NCBI GenBank assembly: GCA_021323595.1
Contig: JAJPKR010000025.1
Location: 1 to 64,000, forward strand
Direction: 5' to 3'
Source of the DNA: Terriglobia bacterium
Lineage (GTDB): Bacteria > Acidobacteriota > Terriglobia > Terriglobales > SCQP01
Length of the DNA stretch: 64,000 bases
A program made the translations under genes and the position numbers. The notes below the pieces were generated by a model. The model searched no databases. It saw only the letters and a list, made by a program, of their open reading frames with translations, and was not told the DNA's origin. Of the stretch, positions 1 through 9,907 are shown piece by piece. How positions within the stretch are numbered: position 1 is the first letter of the stretch; each line of letters begins with the position of its first letter.

Positions 1-349
1 AGGCGGCGGCGTGTCGCCGCCGCGGGCGGACGCCCGACGCTGGCCCCGGATCTGTCCCCGTTTTCAAAAAGATAAATAGGGAAATATCAGGCTGTCCCCT
101 TTTGCAAGGCTAGGCCCCGGCGGCTTCGCCAGGAAGCACAAGCGCTAGGCCGATCTTGGCGCTGCCGCGGATGACCTGCTGCACGTTTTCGCCTGAGCCG
201 TTGCCGCCTGTCCTGCTCCGGCCAACTACTCAGTTCCGGCCAGCATCATACCTTCGGGGTCCCCCAGGGGAAGCCCATGCGGGCCGCGCCGTCGCGCCCC
301 GCCGCTGTTTGACAACTGAATCTGGCTCGCGCTCGCTCTCCCAATAGCG

Positions 350-382
350 AAGGAGGGAATCGCGCCCGCCGATTCCCTCCTT
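350..382. terminator. Perfect 13-bp inverted repeat with 7-nt loop, terminator-like hairpin
   Basis: aaggagggaatcg (350-362), cgcccgc, cgattccctcctt (370-382), followed by only four T residues. Confidence 0.5.
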
Positions 383-664
383 TTGCGGGCTCGTCTTTGG
401 GCGACCCCCGTCGGGAAGCTCAACACTGCGCGCCGCTTCTTTGCACTCGCAGCCAAGCGCTAAGTCAAAGCTCCACAATCAGTTACGACGATCTCCCCGC
501 ACGCCGCCGCGCGGGCCCCGTTGACCTGTCCTTTCGTACAGGCCGCCCCTCAGCCCGAACTTCGCAGCTGAGGCCGGCGGCTCCGACTCCGACCCCGGAG
601 CCGCGGGCCAAAGGCGCCGGTGACGGCGCCGCAAAGCATGCCCGTCGCGAGCCGCGCGCGCGGG

Positions 665-1762
665 TTAGCGCGAGTGCGGCCGCTTGCGGTACGAGGTCGC
701 GACCTTGCCGGTGATGCCTTCGAGCGCGCCGGCGGCGGAGTCTGCGTACTGGCCGTTGGGCGCCAGCTTCAGATAGGTCTCGAACGACTCCTCGGTGCCA
801 GGCGGATAGGACGCCTTGCCGGTCTTCGGGTCCACCGTGCCCTTGGCGAGCAGCGCCATGCCGCGCAGATACCAGGCGTTGGCGTAGGTGGGGTCGAGCT
901 TGATCACCTTGTCGAACGCGGCGGCGGCGGCGTCCATTTTGCCGGCGTTGTAGAAGATCGCGCCCTCGTTGTAATAGGCGGTCTTGGCGTTGGCGGGATC
1001 GAGCTGCGCGGATTTATCGAAGGCCGCCTGCGCCTCCGCCGTCTTGCCCGCTTGCGACTCGGCGCTGCCCAGGTTGTTGTAGATATTCGCCTGCATGGCG
1101 ACGTCGGTGGCGGGCACGAGCGTCAGCGCCTGCTGGTAGGCGGCTACCGCTTTGTCGAATTGCTTGGCGCCGGCGTAGTCCTCGGCCAGATGCGTCTGGA
1201 TGATCGCCTGGCTCTGCGGAGTCAGCTTCAAGCCCTGGCTCAAGGTCACCGCTTGCTGCATGACCTGGATCGCTTGGTCCCACTGGCCGGCGGCGGCGAG
1301 CTGCTGGTTTTGCGCCAGCATCTGGTTGATGTTGCCGACCTTTTGCTTGGTCTGCGCTTCCTCCTCCTGCTGCTTCTTGAGCGCCTCCTGCTGCTCTTTG
1401 CTCAACCCTTGCATGGCGTTTTCGGGATTGAGCAGCTTGCGCAGGTCGAAATCCACTTCCTTGGGCTCGCCGGGCGCGGTAGGAACGTTGTTCAGCGAAT
1501 AGAGCTGCTTGCCGTCGGGGCCGAAGAGGATGATGTCGAAGGTGCCGAGCGGCAATCCGTAATGGCCGTAATGGCCGTGCTTGTCGGTCTTGACCTTATA
1601 GATGGCGTTGATGTCGAGGCGCTTGAACTCGACCGTGCCGCCGACGATGGGCTTGCCTTGCTGATCGGTGCAGTAGCCCTGCACCGCGCCCATTTGTCCG
1701 AACGCCGGCAGCGCCAGGGCGACGATCAGCGCCGCCAGGCCCAGCCTGCAATATTTCGCCAT
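665..1762 (-). CDS. Secreted TPR protein with N-terminal carboxypeptidase-regulatory-like domain
   Basis: Signal peptide MAKYCRLGLAALIVALALPAFGQ, Cna-B/CarboxypepD-like start, then TPR repeats (ANIYNNLGSAESQAGKTAEAQAAFDKSAQLDP). Confidence 0.8.
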   Translation of the reverse strand: MAKYCRLGLAALIVALALPAFGQMGAVQGYCTDQQGKPIVGGTVEFKRLDINAIYKVKTDKHGHYGHYGLPLGTFDIILFGPDGKQLYSLNNVPTAPGEPKEVDFDLRKLLNPENAMQGLSKEQQEALKKQQEEEAQTKQKVGNINQMLAQNQQLAAAGQWDQAIQVMQQAVTLSQGLKLTPQSQAIIQTHLAEDYAGAKQFDKAVAAYQQALTLVPATDVAMQANIYNNLGSAESQAGKTAEAQAAFDKSAQLDPANAKTAYYNEGAIFYNAGKMDAAAAAFDKVIKLDPTYANAWYLRGMALLAKGTVDPKTGKASYPPGTEESFETYLKLAPNGQYADSAAGALEGITGKVATSYRKRPHSR

Positions 1763-1873
1763 GTCACTCTCCTTTGCGGTTGCCCGCGAGTGCAGCTCCT
1801 TTTATACGATGCGACAGCCCATAGCCAAGTGGCAAGTGGCCCGGGGCGCCGGCGCGCGCGCCGCCCGGCGGCC

Positions 1874-2583
1874 TCAGCCGGCGGCATAGGGAATGGGGTC
1901 GGGGTGGCCGGCCTCGGCGAAGGCGCGCCGCCGCAGGCGGCAGCTGTCGCAGCGCCCGCAGGCTCGCTCGGAGGCTTGATAGCAGGACCAAGAAAGATGA
2001 AACGGCGCGCCCAGCTCGAGCCCGAGGCGGACGATCTCCGCCTTGCTGCGCCGGATCAGCGGCGTGACCACGCGCAGGCCCGGCTCCCGCGTCCCGACGC
2101 GTAGCAGCTCATTGAAGACTTCGTAATAGCGCGGGCGGCAGTCGGGGTAACCCGAGCTATCCGGCTCGACGGCGCCAATCACGATGTCGCCTGCGCCGAT
2201 CACTTCCGCCCAGGAGACCGCGAGCGCCAAAAAGTGAGCGTTGCGAAAGGGCACATAGGTGACCGGAATCTCGCCCGCGGCCGCGACCGGCGCCGCGGGC
2301 GGCGCTTCCGGCACGGCGATGGCCGGGTCGGTGAGCGCCGAGCCGCCGATGCGGGCGAGGCCGGGGCAGGGCAGCACCAGCGCCCGCCGCACGCCGAAAT
2401 GCCGCGCCATCTCCTCGAAGGCGCGGCGCTCGCGCGCCTCCGTGCGCTGCCCGTAGTCCACGTGCAGGAAGGCGGCCTCGGCGTAGTCGCGGCAGGCCAG
2501 CGCCGCGCAGACGCAGCTATCCATGCCGCCGCTCAGCAGCACCACGGCGCGGCGCGCCGCCGCCGGTTGGCGTTCAGACTCCA
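1874..2583 (-). CDS. queC: 7-cyano-7-deazaguanine synthase
   Basis: VVLLSGGMDSCVCAALA PP-loop; C-terminal SCYQASERACGRCDSCRLRRRAF zinc site; next to queE and queD. Confidence 0.93.
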
Positions 2584-3257
2584 TGCCGCGCCGGATCCCA
2601 AATGAACTTGTGCATCTGCAGCGCCAGCCGCGCCGGCACCGCGTCCGCCAGCATCCAGGCGGCCAGCTCGCGCGGGTCGAGCAGGCACTGCTCGGCGCTG
2701 CGCGCCCCCGCCGCATCCTTGCGGAAGGCCGGGGAGAGATGCAGATGCGGCGTGCGCCGCGCCAGCTCGTGGCGGGCGATGAAGTCGCGGGCGAATTCGT
2801 AATCGGCGCGCCCGGCGAGCACGAACTTCACCTCGTCGCGCGCGGTCAGCAGCGCGAGGTTGCCGAGGCGGAAGCTGCCGCCTTCGCCGCTGAGCGGGCA
2901 TTTGACGTCCACGATCTTGATGACCCCCGCCGGCAAGCCCGCCAAGTCGCGCTCGCCGCTGGTCTCGATCAGCACCTCGCGCCCGGCCGCGAGCAGCTCG
3001 CGCGAGAGCGCGATCACCTCCGGCGCTTGCAGCATCGGCTCGCCGCCGGTGATCTCCACCAGCGGCGCCCGGAAGCGCGCCACCGCCGCCAGCACCTCGC
3101 CCCGCTCCATGCGGCGCCCGCCGTGGAAGGCGTATTCGGTGTCGCACCACGCGCAGCGCAGATTGCAGCCGGTCAGGCGCACGAAGACGCAGGGGCGGCC
3201 GGCATGCGTGCTTTCCCCTTGCAGCGATTCGAAGATCTCGGTGATTTGCAGCGCCAT
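2574..3257 (-). CDS. queE: 7-carboxy-7-deazaguanine synthase, radical SAM
   Basis: ITEIFESLQGESTHAGRPCVFVRLTGCNLRCAWCDTEYAF: radical SAM cysteines and QueE N-terminus. Confidence 0.93.
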   Translation of the reverse strand: MALQITEIFESLQGESTHAGRPCVFVRLTGCNLRCAWCDTEYAFHGGRRMERGEVLAAVARFRAPLVEITGGEPMLQAPEVIALSRELLAAGREVLIETSGERDLAGLPAGVIKIVDVKCPLSGEGGSFRLGNLALLTARDEVKFVLAGRADYEFARDFIARHELARRTPHLHLSPAFRKDAAGARSAEQCLLDPRELAAWMLADAVPARLALQMHKFIWDPARHGV

Positions 3258-3288
3258 GGGAGGGCCGCGCGCGGCGGCGCCCGCCGGG

Positions 3289-3690
3289 CTAGCGCGACGA
3301 TCGCGCCCCGGCGGCGGCCGGCTCCGAATAAGTGGCCGCGGTGGTGTCGGTCTCGAACACCGTCACCGCTTCCAAGCGCACCGACGGCGTCGCGGCCAAA
3401 TGGTCCTTCAGGCCGTCGTAGAAGCGCTTGGCGATGTTTTCGGCCGACGGGTTGATCTGGCGAAAGTCCTCGAGATCGTTCAAGAACTGATGATCGAAGC
3501 GCTCGATCAGCGCGCGCAGATGGTGCTTGAGATCGCGAAAGTCGTAGAGCAGGCCGATGTTGTCGAGGCCGTCGCCGCGCAGGTGCACCCGCACGCGATA
3601 GTTGTGTCCGTGGGGATTTTCGCACTTGCCGCGATAGCCGCGCAGCGCGTGGCCGGCGGCGAAAGTCTCTTCGACGCTGATCTCGAACAC
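3289..3690 (-). CDS. queD: 6-carboxytetrahydropterin synthase, probable GTG start
   Basis: FEISVEETFAAGHALRGYRGKCENPHGHNYRVRVHLRG; PTPS family zinc histidines and Cys; internal GTG start in the longer ORF. Confidence 0.9.
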   Translation of the reverse strand: MFEISVEETFAAGHALRGYRGKCENPHGHNYRVRVHLRGDGLDNIGLLYDFRDLKHHLRALIERFDHQFLNDLEDFRQINPSAENIAKRFYDGLKDHLAATPSVRLEAVTVFETDTTAATYSEPAAAGARSSR

Positions 3691-3794
3691 AGGTCTAATT
3701 ATGCGGCATCGCCGGAGCCGGCGGCGACAGGGGGATGGCGGGGCGCCGCCGCCGGTCACCGGGATCACGGGAAGCGGAACGCTTCGATTCGCCG

Positions 3795-4188
3795 CTAGAC
3801 GTGCGCGGCTTTGAGCAGGGGAAGCAGGCGCGGTCCGGGGGCAGCCGGACGCTCGCCGAGGGCGCGCATCAGCAGTCCCAGGCCGGCGCCCCAAACCATG
3901 AGCTCGGCGGCGAGGGCGTCGCGCGAGGGCTTGGCCAGCATGCCCACCACGCGCAATTCGGAGAAGGCGATGCCGGAGCGCGCGCCCCAAAGTTCCGGCG
4001 GCACGATCTGCGCATAGGCGCAGGCGAGCACGGCGGCGCTGGCATAGGCGCCGAGCCGCGCCCAGGGGCGCTCGCCCGCGCTGGGCGCCGGGCGCCCGAG
4101 GGCGGCTTCGAGTAGGTCCAGGCCGCTGCGCGCCAGCAGGCCGATGGCGGCGTTGCGCATCCACCAGCTCCAGGGTCTTTGCGCCATG
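3795..4188 (-). CDS. Small hypothetical membrane protein
   Basis: MAQRPWSWWMRNAAIGLLARSGLDLLEAALG...; hydrophobic segments; the upstream part of the longer ORF falls in a repeat. Confidence 0.5.
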
Positions 4189-4320
4189 GCAGCGGAGATG
4201 CAGGCGGGGTGCGCGGCGGTTGGATGGCGCGTCGGGCCGGCATTTCCCGCCTGCCCGCCTCGGTTTTGCCTGCGTGTCTCGGTCCCGCTGTGGGGGTGGG
4301 CTGGCCTGCGGACAACATTG

Positions 4321-4408
4321 GCAGGCAGGAATGCCTGCTCCACAAGGCTGGCGGGCAAGAACGGCTGCGCAACGGACAAGAGCGGCAGGCACGAATGCCT
4401 GCCCCACG
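4321..4408. repeat. Extragenic palindromic repeat cluster (GGCAGGCAnnAATGCCTGCC type)
   Basis: gcaggca-ggaa-tgcctgc (4321-4338) and ggcaggca-cgaa-tgcctgcc (4384-4403), each followed by a c[tc]ccac motif, with a degenerate copy between. Confidence 0.6.
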
Positions 4409-4421
4409 ATGGTGCCGCCGG

Positions 4422-5159
4422 CTAATGCTTGATGATGGCGGCGTAGCCGTCGGCGGCGAGGCGCGAGCGCATCTCGTTGGCCTCTTGCTCGGTGGCATAA
4501 GGGCCGATCTGGACGCGATAAAGCTGGTCGGCGCCGCCGGGCTGCGGATTGACGACGTACACCGGATACTGGCGCGCCTTGAGCGCCGCCGCCAGGCCGA
4601 GCGCGTCGGCGCCGTTGGTGCCGGCGAAGACCTGCACGACGTAGCTGCCGCCGGCGGTGGCGGCGGGCGGCGCGGCGGTGGCGCCGGTCGCCGCCGCCGC
4701 CGGGGTCTTGGCGGGCGCGGCTGCCGCCGCGGCGCCGCCCGGCTGGCCCGTCGTGGAGGCGGTCGCGGGCGTGGAGGCCGTAGGCTGGGCGGCGCCGCTC
4801 GCGGGCGGCTGCAAGGTGGCCGGGGTCTGGTTGCTCTCGGCGGCGCTCAGCTCCGCCGGATTGGGCGGCTGCGCCCCGCCGCTCGCCGCCGGCTGCGGCG
4901 GCGCCGGGGTGCTGGGATTGGGCTTCGGCACCGCCGTCTGCGAGCCGTTGAGCGGCTGCGCCGCCGGGTTCGAGCCCAGCGTGAACGAGGCCGGCACGGC
5001 ATGCTTGCCCAGCGTGTAGCCGAAGGCGAAGAACAGCCCGCAGAGCACCGCGACGGCGGCCAGCAGGCCGATCAGCGCGCCCGTGCCCAGCTCCAGTTGA
5101 TAGCTGGCGTCGGGGGAGCCGCGATCGAAGTCTTCCGAAGTGTCGAGATAGCGCGCCAT
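4422..5159 (-). CDS. SPOR-domain membrane protein with Ala/Pro-rich linker
   Basis: TM segment LIGLLAAVAVLCGLFFAFGYTLG; C-terminal SYVVQVFAGTNGADALGLAAALKARQYPVYVV...YRVQIGPYATEQEANEM SPOR repeat. Confidence 0.85.
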   Translation of the reverse strand: MARYLDTSEDFDRGSPDASYQLELGTGALIGLLAAVAVLCGLFFAFGYTLGKHAVPASFTLGSNPAAQPLNGSQTAVPKPNPSTPAPPQPAASGGAQPPNPAELSAAESNQTPATLQPPASGAAQPTASTPATASTTGQPGGAAAAAAPAKTPAAAATGATAAPPAATAGGSYVVQVFAGTNGADALGLAAALKARQYPVYVVNPQPGGADQLYRVQIGPYATEQEANEMRSRLAADGYAAIIKH

Positions 5160-5172
5160 GGCCGCCCTCGCC

Positions 5173-5940
5173 TTACGGGTTCGCCCCCGCGGCTTTGGCC
5201 TTCTTCGCCTGCGTGAGCGCTTCGAAGATCTCGAGCGGCAGGGGAAAGACGATGGTCGTGTTCTTCTCCACGCCGATCTCGGTGAGGGTCTGCAGGTAGC
5301 GCAGTTGCAGCGCCATCGGCTCGCGCGCCATGATCGCCGAGGCTTCCGCCAGCCGCGCCGAGGCCGCGAATTCGCCCTCGGCATGGATGATCTTGGCGCG
5401 CTTCTCGCGCTCCGCCTCCGCCTGCCGCGCCATCGCCCGGCGCATGCCTTCGGGCAGATCCACGGACTTGATCTCGACCTTGGTGACCTTGACGCCCCAG
5501 GGATCGGTGTGCTGGTCGAGAATGTCCTGCAAGCGGAGGTTGATCTTGTCGCGCTGCGAGAGCAGGTCGTCGAGCTCGACCTCGCCCAGCACCGAGCGCA
5601 GCGTGGTTTGCGCGAATTGCGAGGCGGCGAAGCGGTAGTTCTGCACCTCCACCACCGCTTTCTGGGGATCGATCACGCGGTGATAGACCACCGCGACCAC
5701 GGTCGCGGTGACGTTGTCGCGGGTGATGATGTCTTGCGGCGGCACGTCGAGCGCCGACTCGCGCAGGGTGATGCGATCGACGCGGTCAATGATCGGGAAG
5801 ATCAGCACCAAGCCCGGTCCCTTGGGTTTGGGAAGCAGGCGGCCGAGCCGAAACACGACCAGGCGGTCGTATTCCGCCACGACTTTGATGGCGGAAAGGA
5901 TGAAGAGAACGAGGATGACGACGATGATGAAAGTGGCCAT
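5173..5940 (-). CDS. SPFH/Band 7 family protein (slipin)
   Basis: [57 protein letters not shown]. Confidence 0.92.
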   Translation of the reverse strand: MATFIIVVILVLFILSAIKVVAEYDRLVVFRLGRLLPKPKGPGLVLIFPIIDRVDRITLRESALDVPPQDIITRDNVTATVVAVVYHRVIDPQKAVVEVQNYRFAASQFAQTTLRSVLGEVELDDLLSQRDKINLRLQDILDQHTDPWGVKVTKVEIKSVDLPEGMRRAMARQAEAEREKRAKIIHAEGEFAASARLAEASAIMAREPMALQLRYLQTLTEIGVEKNTTIVFPLPLEIFEALTQAKKAKAAGANP

Positions 5941-6106
5941 GGCGCACCCGGCGGGCGGCGGTGAAACGTCCTCTTCCATACTACAAGCGCTTTCACCGGC
6001 GGGATAGGGGCGCGGGCGCAGGGGACCGGGGCGTGGAGCCCGGAAAGGAAGGGGCTCGGCGGGCGGCGCGCAGGCGCGGCGGCCGTGCCATCGCCCGCTC
6101 GGCCGG

Positions 6107-7537
6107 CTAACTGCCCAGCCCTTGCCCCTGGGCCTGGGCGGTCTGTTCCTGGGTGACCGGCTCGACCTCGAGCACCAGGCCGTGCACGGCGCGAATCTTC
6201 ACCAGCGCGCCGGTTTCGACGGGAGCGCTCGAATGCGCCTGCCACAGCTCGCCATGCACCCAGACGCGGCCTTGCGGCGCGAGCGGCGAGCGTGCGACCG
6301 CCTGCTGGCCCACCAAGCCTTGCTCGCCGGTGACCACTTTGTGCGCGCGGGCGCGCAGCACCAGGCGCATCAGGAACACGGTGATGGCGGCGATGGGCAG
6401 GGCGACGGCGAGGGCGATGCTCATGTGAATGCGCAGGCCGGGGACGGAGGTATCCACTAATAGCACGGCGCCGAGCACCATGCCCACGATGCCGCCCGCC
6501 GCCAAGATGCCGTGGGAAGGGAACTTGGCTTCGAGGATGAAGAGCACGAAGGCCAGGATCAGCAGTCCCGCGCCGGCCCAATTCAGCGGCAGCAGCGAAA
6601 GCGCGAAGAGGCCGAGCGCGAGCAGGATCACGCCGGCGACGCCGGGCACGATCACGCCGGGGTGCGTGAACTCGATATAGATCAGCAGCGCCCCGATCGC
6701 CAGCAGCGCGAAGGCCAGGTCGGGGTTCATGTCCAGCACGCGCTCGCGCAGGCTCATGGTGTAGGGCACGAAGCGCGCGCCGGCGAAGTCGATGTGGTCG
6801 GTCGCGCCGTTGACGCGGCGGATCGGCTGGCCGCTCAGCTTGGCCAGCAGTTGCTCCGGGGAATCGGCGATGAGGTTGATGAGCTGGTTGGCGAGCGCTT
6901 CGTTTTCGGTGAAGCTCTTGCTTTGCAGCACCGCCGATTCCGCGGCGGCGACGTTGCGATGGCGGCGGGCGGCGAGCGAGCGCATGTAGGCGTCGGCGTC
7001 GTTCTGGATCTTGGTGGCCTCGATCTTGTCGGGCTGCGCGCCGCCGAGCACCACCGGATGCGCGGCGCCGGTGTTGGTGCCCGGCGCCATCGCCGCCACG
7101 TCGCAGCTCTCGAGAATGTAGAAGCCGGCCGAAGCGCTGCGCGCGCCGCTGGGATAGACGTAGCCGATCACCGGCGCGCGCGAAGCCAGGATGGCCTCGA
7201 TGATCTGGCGCATCGAGGTGTCGAGACCGCCGGGCGTGCTCAGCTCCAGCAGCACCGCCGCCGCGCCGGTTCGGTTGGCGTAGGCGATGCCGCGCGTGAC
7301 GTATTCGGCGGTGATCGGCTCGACGATGCCTTGCAGATCGATGACGACCACGCGGGGCGCGGGCGAACTGGGCGCCGCCGCCGTGGGCGCGGAGGCGCCC
7401 GACAACGTGCCGCCGAACGCGCCCGACCATGCCAAAGCCAGCGCCAGCGCCGGCAGCGCCGCCGCCAGCCTGCCGCGAACGCGGGCGCGGCGATGGGCCG
7501 CGCCGAGCTTCGTTGCCTTTGGTTCTGCCGCGCTCAC
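6107..7537 (-). CDS. NfeD-family membrane-bound serine protease (ClpP-class), probable GTG start
   Basis: [51 protein letters not shown]; adjacent to slipin partner. Confidence 0.85.
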   Translation of the reverse strand: MSAAEPKATKLGAAHRRARVRGRLAAALPALALALAWSGAFGGTLSGASAPTAAAPSSPAPRVVVIDLQGIVEPITAEYVTRGIAYANRTGAAAVLLELSTPGGLDTSMRQIIEAILASRAPVIGYVYPSGARSASAGFYILESCDVAAMAPGTNTGAAHPVVLGGAQPDKIEATKIQNDADAYMRSLAARRHRNVAAAESAVLQSKSFTENEALANQLINLIADSPEQLLAKLSGQPIRRVNGATDHIDFAGARFVPYTMSLRERVLDMNPDLAFALLAIGALLIYIEFTHPGVIVPGVAGVILLALGLFALSLLPLNWAGAGLLILAFVLFILEAKFPSHGILAAGGIVGMVLGAVLLVDTSVPGLRIHMSIALAVALPIAAITVFLMRLVLRARAHKVVTGEQGLVGQQAVARSPLAPQGRVWVHGELWQAHSSAPVETGALVKIRAVHGLVLEVEPVTQEQTAQAQGQGLGS

Positions 7538-7675
7538 CTGCTTGGCCTCGTGCTTTGCCTCACACCAATGATAGGCCCCGGCGGCAAGCGGTGCCCGGCG
7601 TCCCAGGAGAGCGGCGGCGGACGCGCGCCGCCGGGCGGAAGCCGCCGCCCGTCCACGGTCCACCGTCCCTTTCGG

Positions 7676-9121
7676 CTAGCGGAGCGTGAACGTCGTGATG
7701 CTTTGCCCGGCGAGGGTGGCGGCGACGACGGGCGCGGCGCCGCCGCGCAACACCGGCGCTTCGCCGCGCAGCGGCGGGCCGAAGGGCAGCGGCTGCGCCA
7801 GCGGGCGCAATTCCTCGAACGCCGACGTGCGATAGGCGGCGACGGCGGCGGGCTGCAAATCGGCGATCGTGAACTCGGCCGCGACCGGCTGCGCGTTGTC
7901 GTTGATCGCGACGATCGCCAGCGCCTCCCCATCCCGGTAGGCGGAGACGAAGACGCCGGGCGCGGGAATCGCGTCGGCGGCGACGCGGTGCGCGCCGGGA
8001 CGCACGAAGCGGCTGTACTGGCCCAGCGCGAAGAGGCGGCGGTTGGGCATCCAGGTTTGGCTCGCGGGATCGAGCTGCACCAGCGCCTCGCGGTTGTCGC
8101 GCGGGGAGACCAGCCACCAGTAGAACCAGCCGGAGACTTGGTCCTCGGCCAGATGAAAATGCAGCAGCTTGGCCCAATAGAGCGCGTCGGCGATGCCCGC
8201 GTCGTTGCCGTTGAAGGCGCTGACCTCGGTCTGCCAGATGGGCTTGCCGGCGGCGCGGGCGGCGGGAAACGGGCCGATGCGGTCGGTGAGGCGCACCGCG
8301 GGCACGGCGTTATCGCCGAAGTAGGCGTGGGCGGCGACGATGCCGATGGCGTCGCGCGCTTCGGCGTCGCCGAGGGCGGGCACCACCGGCGCCTCGGTCC
8401 AGGTGCTCGGCTCGCCCAAGATCACTTGCGCCGGCACGCGGCGGCGGCGCCAGACGGGGCCGAGCGCGGTCTTGACGAAGTCGCGGTACTCCTCGCCGGT
8501 CCAATAACAGGAGGCGTATTGGACGGTGACGTCGGGCTCGTTCTGCGGGGAGACGGCGTAGATCTCGAGGCCGTGGCGGGCGCGGTATTCGAAAACGTAG
8601 CGCGCCAGGTACTCGGCATAATCCTCGTAGCGCTCGCGGCGCAGGCGGCCGCCGACGATGTTGGCGTTCGATTTCATCCAGGCGGGCGGCGTCCAGGCGG
8701 TGCTGACGAAGCGCGTGCAGCCGCGCTGCGCGGCTTCGCGCATCAGCCAAATCTGGCCGGCGTCGCCGCTCCAGTTCCATTGCCCCGCCGCCGGCTCGAT
8801 GCCCGGGGCGCGCCGGTCGCCGGCGGGGATGATGTTGCGCACCATGCTCAGGCCGGCGCCGTTGCCGCTGGTGGCGAAGAGCGCATCGAGCACGCGGGCG
8901 CGCTCGGCGTCGGCGAAGTGCTGGAGCAGATCCGCCATGTGGAAGGCGCCGGAGGCGCCGAAGCCGGCGATCTCTTGCGCCGCCCGCGCCGCTTCGATGC
9001 GCGCCCGCGCCGGCGCCGCCGCCGGCGCTCCGTCCGCGGCTTGCGCGCGCAGCAGCCGCGCAGGCAGCGCGAGCGCGGCCGCGCCCAGGGACGCCACTTT
9101 GCAGAAGTCTCGACGATGCAT
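7676..9121 (-). CDS. Glycoside hydrolase family 30-like protein with signal peptide
   Basis: MHRRDFCKVASLGAAALALPARLL signal; GFGASGAFHMADLL; TAWTPPAWMKSNANIVGGRL; VSPQNEPDVTVQYASCYWTGEEY. Confidence 0.85.
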   Translation of the reverse strand: MHRRDFCKVASLGAAALALPARLLRAQAADGAPAAAPARARIEAARAAQEIAGFGASGAFHMADLLQHFADAERARVLDALFATSGNGAGLSMVRNIIPAGDRRAPGIEPAAGQWNWSGDAGQIWLMREAAQRGCTRFVSTAWTPPAWMKSNANIVGGRLRRERYEDYAEYLARYVFEYRARHGLEIYAVSPQNEPDVTVQYASCYWTGEEYRDFVKTALGPVWRRRRVPAQVILGEPSTWTEAPVVPALGDAEARDAIGIVAAHAYFGDNAVPAVRLTDRIGPFPAARAAGKPIWQTEVSAFNGNDAGIADALYWAKLLHFHLAEDQVSGWFYWWLVSPRDNREALVQLDPASQTWMPNRRLFALGQYSRFVRPGAHRVAADAIPAPGVFVSAYRDGEALAIVAINDNAQPVAAEFTIADLQPAAVAAYRTSAFEELRPLAQPLPFGPPLRGEAPVLRGGAAPVVAATLAGQSITTFTLR

Positions 9122-9268
9122 GCCGGGTATCGTACTCGAAGCGGATCGCGAACGGGGCACAGCGGGCCGCGCCGCGGTCGGATGTCCCAAGCGGCGGCGC
9201 GGGCGCCGGAAAAGGGCCGCCCGCGCCGGATGCCGGGATGCCGCGCGCCCTGGCATGATAATCGGACG

Positions 9269-9907
9269 ATGCCCGGCGTATTCGTCAGCTTCGAGGGCGT
9301 GGATGGCAGCGGCAAGACGACGCAGCTCGAGCTGCTGGCGGAGCGGCTGCGCGCCCAAGGCCGCGACGTGGTGACCACGCGCGAGCCGGGCGGCACGGCG
9401 CTGGGGCAGGCGGTGCGGAGCTGGGTGCTGGAGGCGCAGGCAGAGCCGCTGGCGCCGCGGGCGGAGCTGGCGCTGCTCTTCGCGGCGCGGGCGCAGCACT
9501 TGCAGCAAGTGATCGAGCCGGCGCGGGCGCGCGGCGCGATCGTGCTCTGCGACCGCTTCACCGACGCCACCGAGGCCTATCAGGGCGCCGGGCGCGGGCT
9601 GGGCGCGGAGCTGGTGCGCGAGCTCGACCGGCTGATTTGCGGCGGCGCGCGTCCGGAGCTGACGCTGATCCTCGACTTGGACCCGGAGACGGCGCTGGCG
9701 CGGGCGCAAACGCGGCTGCGGCGCGCCGCTTCCGGCGAGAACCGCTTCGAGGCCGAGGGCGCGGCGTTCTTGCGGCGGGTGGCGGAGGCCTATCGCGCGA
9801 TCGCGCGGCGCGAGCCGGAGCGCTGCGCGCTGATCGCGGCCAGCGGCGCGATCGAGGCGGTGCGCGAGCGCGTCTGGCGCGCCGCCGCCGCGCGGCTGGG
9901 GTGGTGA
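9269..9907 (+). CDS. tmk: Thymidylate kinase
   Basis: MPGVFVSFEGVDGSGKTTQLELLAERLRAQGRDVVTTREPGGTALG; lies at the C-terminal end of spurious ORF 6512..9907. Confidence 0.95.
   Translation: MPGVFVSFEGVDGSGKTTQLELLAERLRAQGRDVVTTREPGGTALGQAVRSWVLEAQAEPLAPRAELALLFAARAQHLQQVIEPARARGAIVLCDRFTDATEAYQGAGRGLGAELVRELDRLICGGARPELTLILDLDPETALARAQTRLRRAASGENRFEAEGAAFLRRVAEAYRAIARREPERCALIAASGAIEAVRERVWRAAAARLGW

Noticed and set aside
505-545. Possible 23S rRNA sarcin-ricin-loop remnant (TGTACGAAAGGACA on minus strand)
   Set aside because: Flanking sequence does not match 23S rRNA and the motif is explained by a short hairpin.
1874-3690. 7-deazaguanine DNA-modification (Dpd) system
   Set aside because: queD-queE-queC are present but no dpdA/dpdB-type gene is nearby; ordinary queuosine precursor synthesis is the simpler reading.
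6512-9907. 1131-aa plus-strand ORF
   Set aside because: Only the last 213 aa (tmk, from 9269) are real; the rest is antisense to NfeD and GH30 genes, low-complexity Arg/Gly/Ala sequence.
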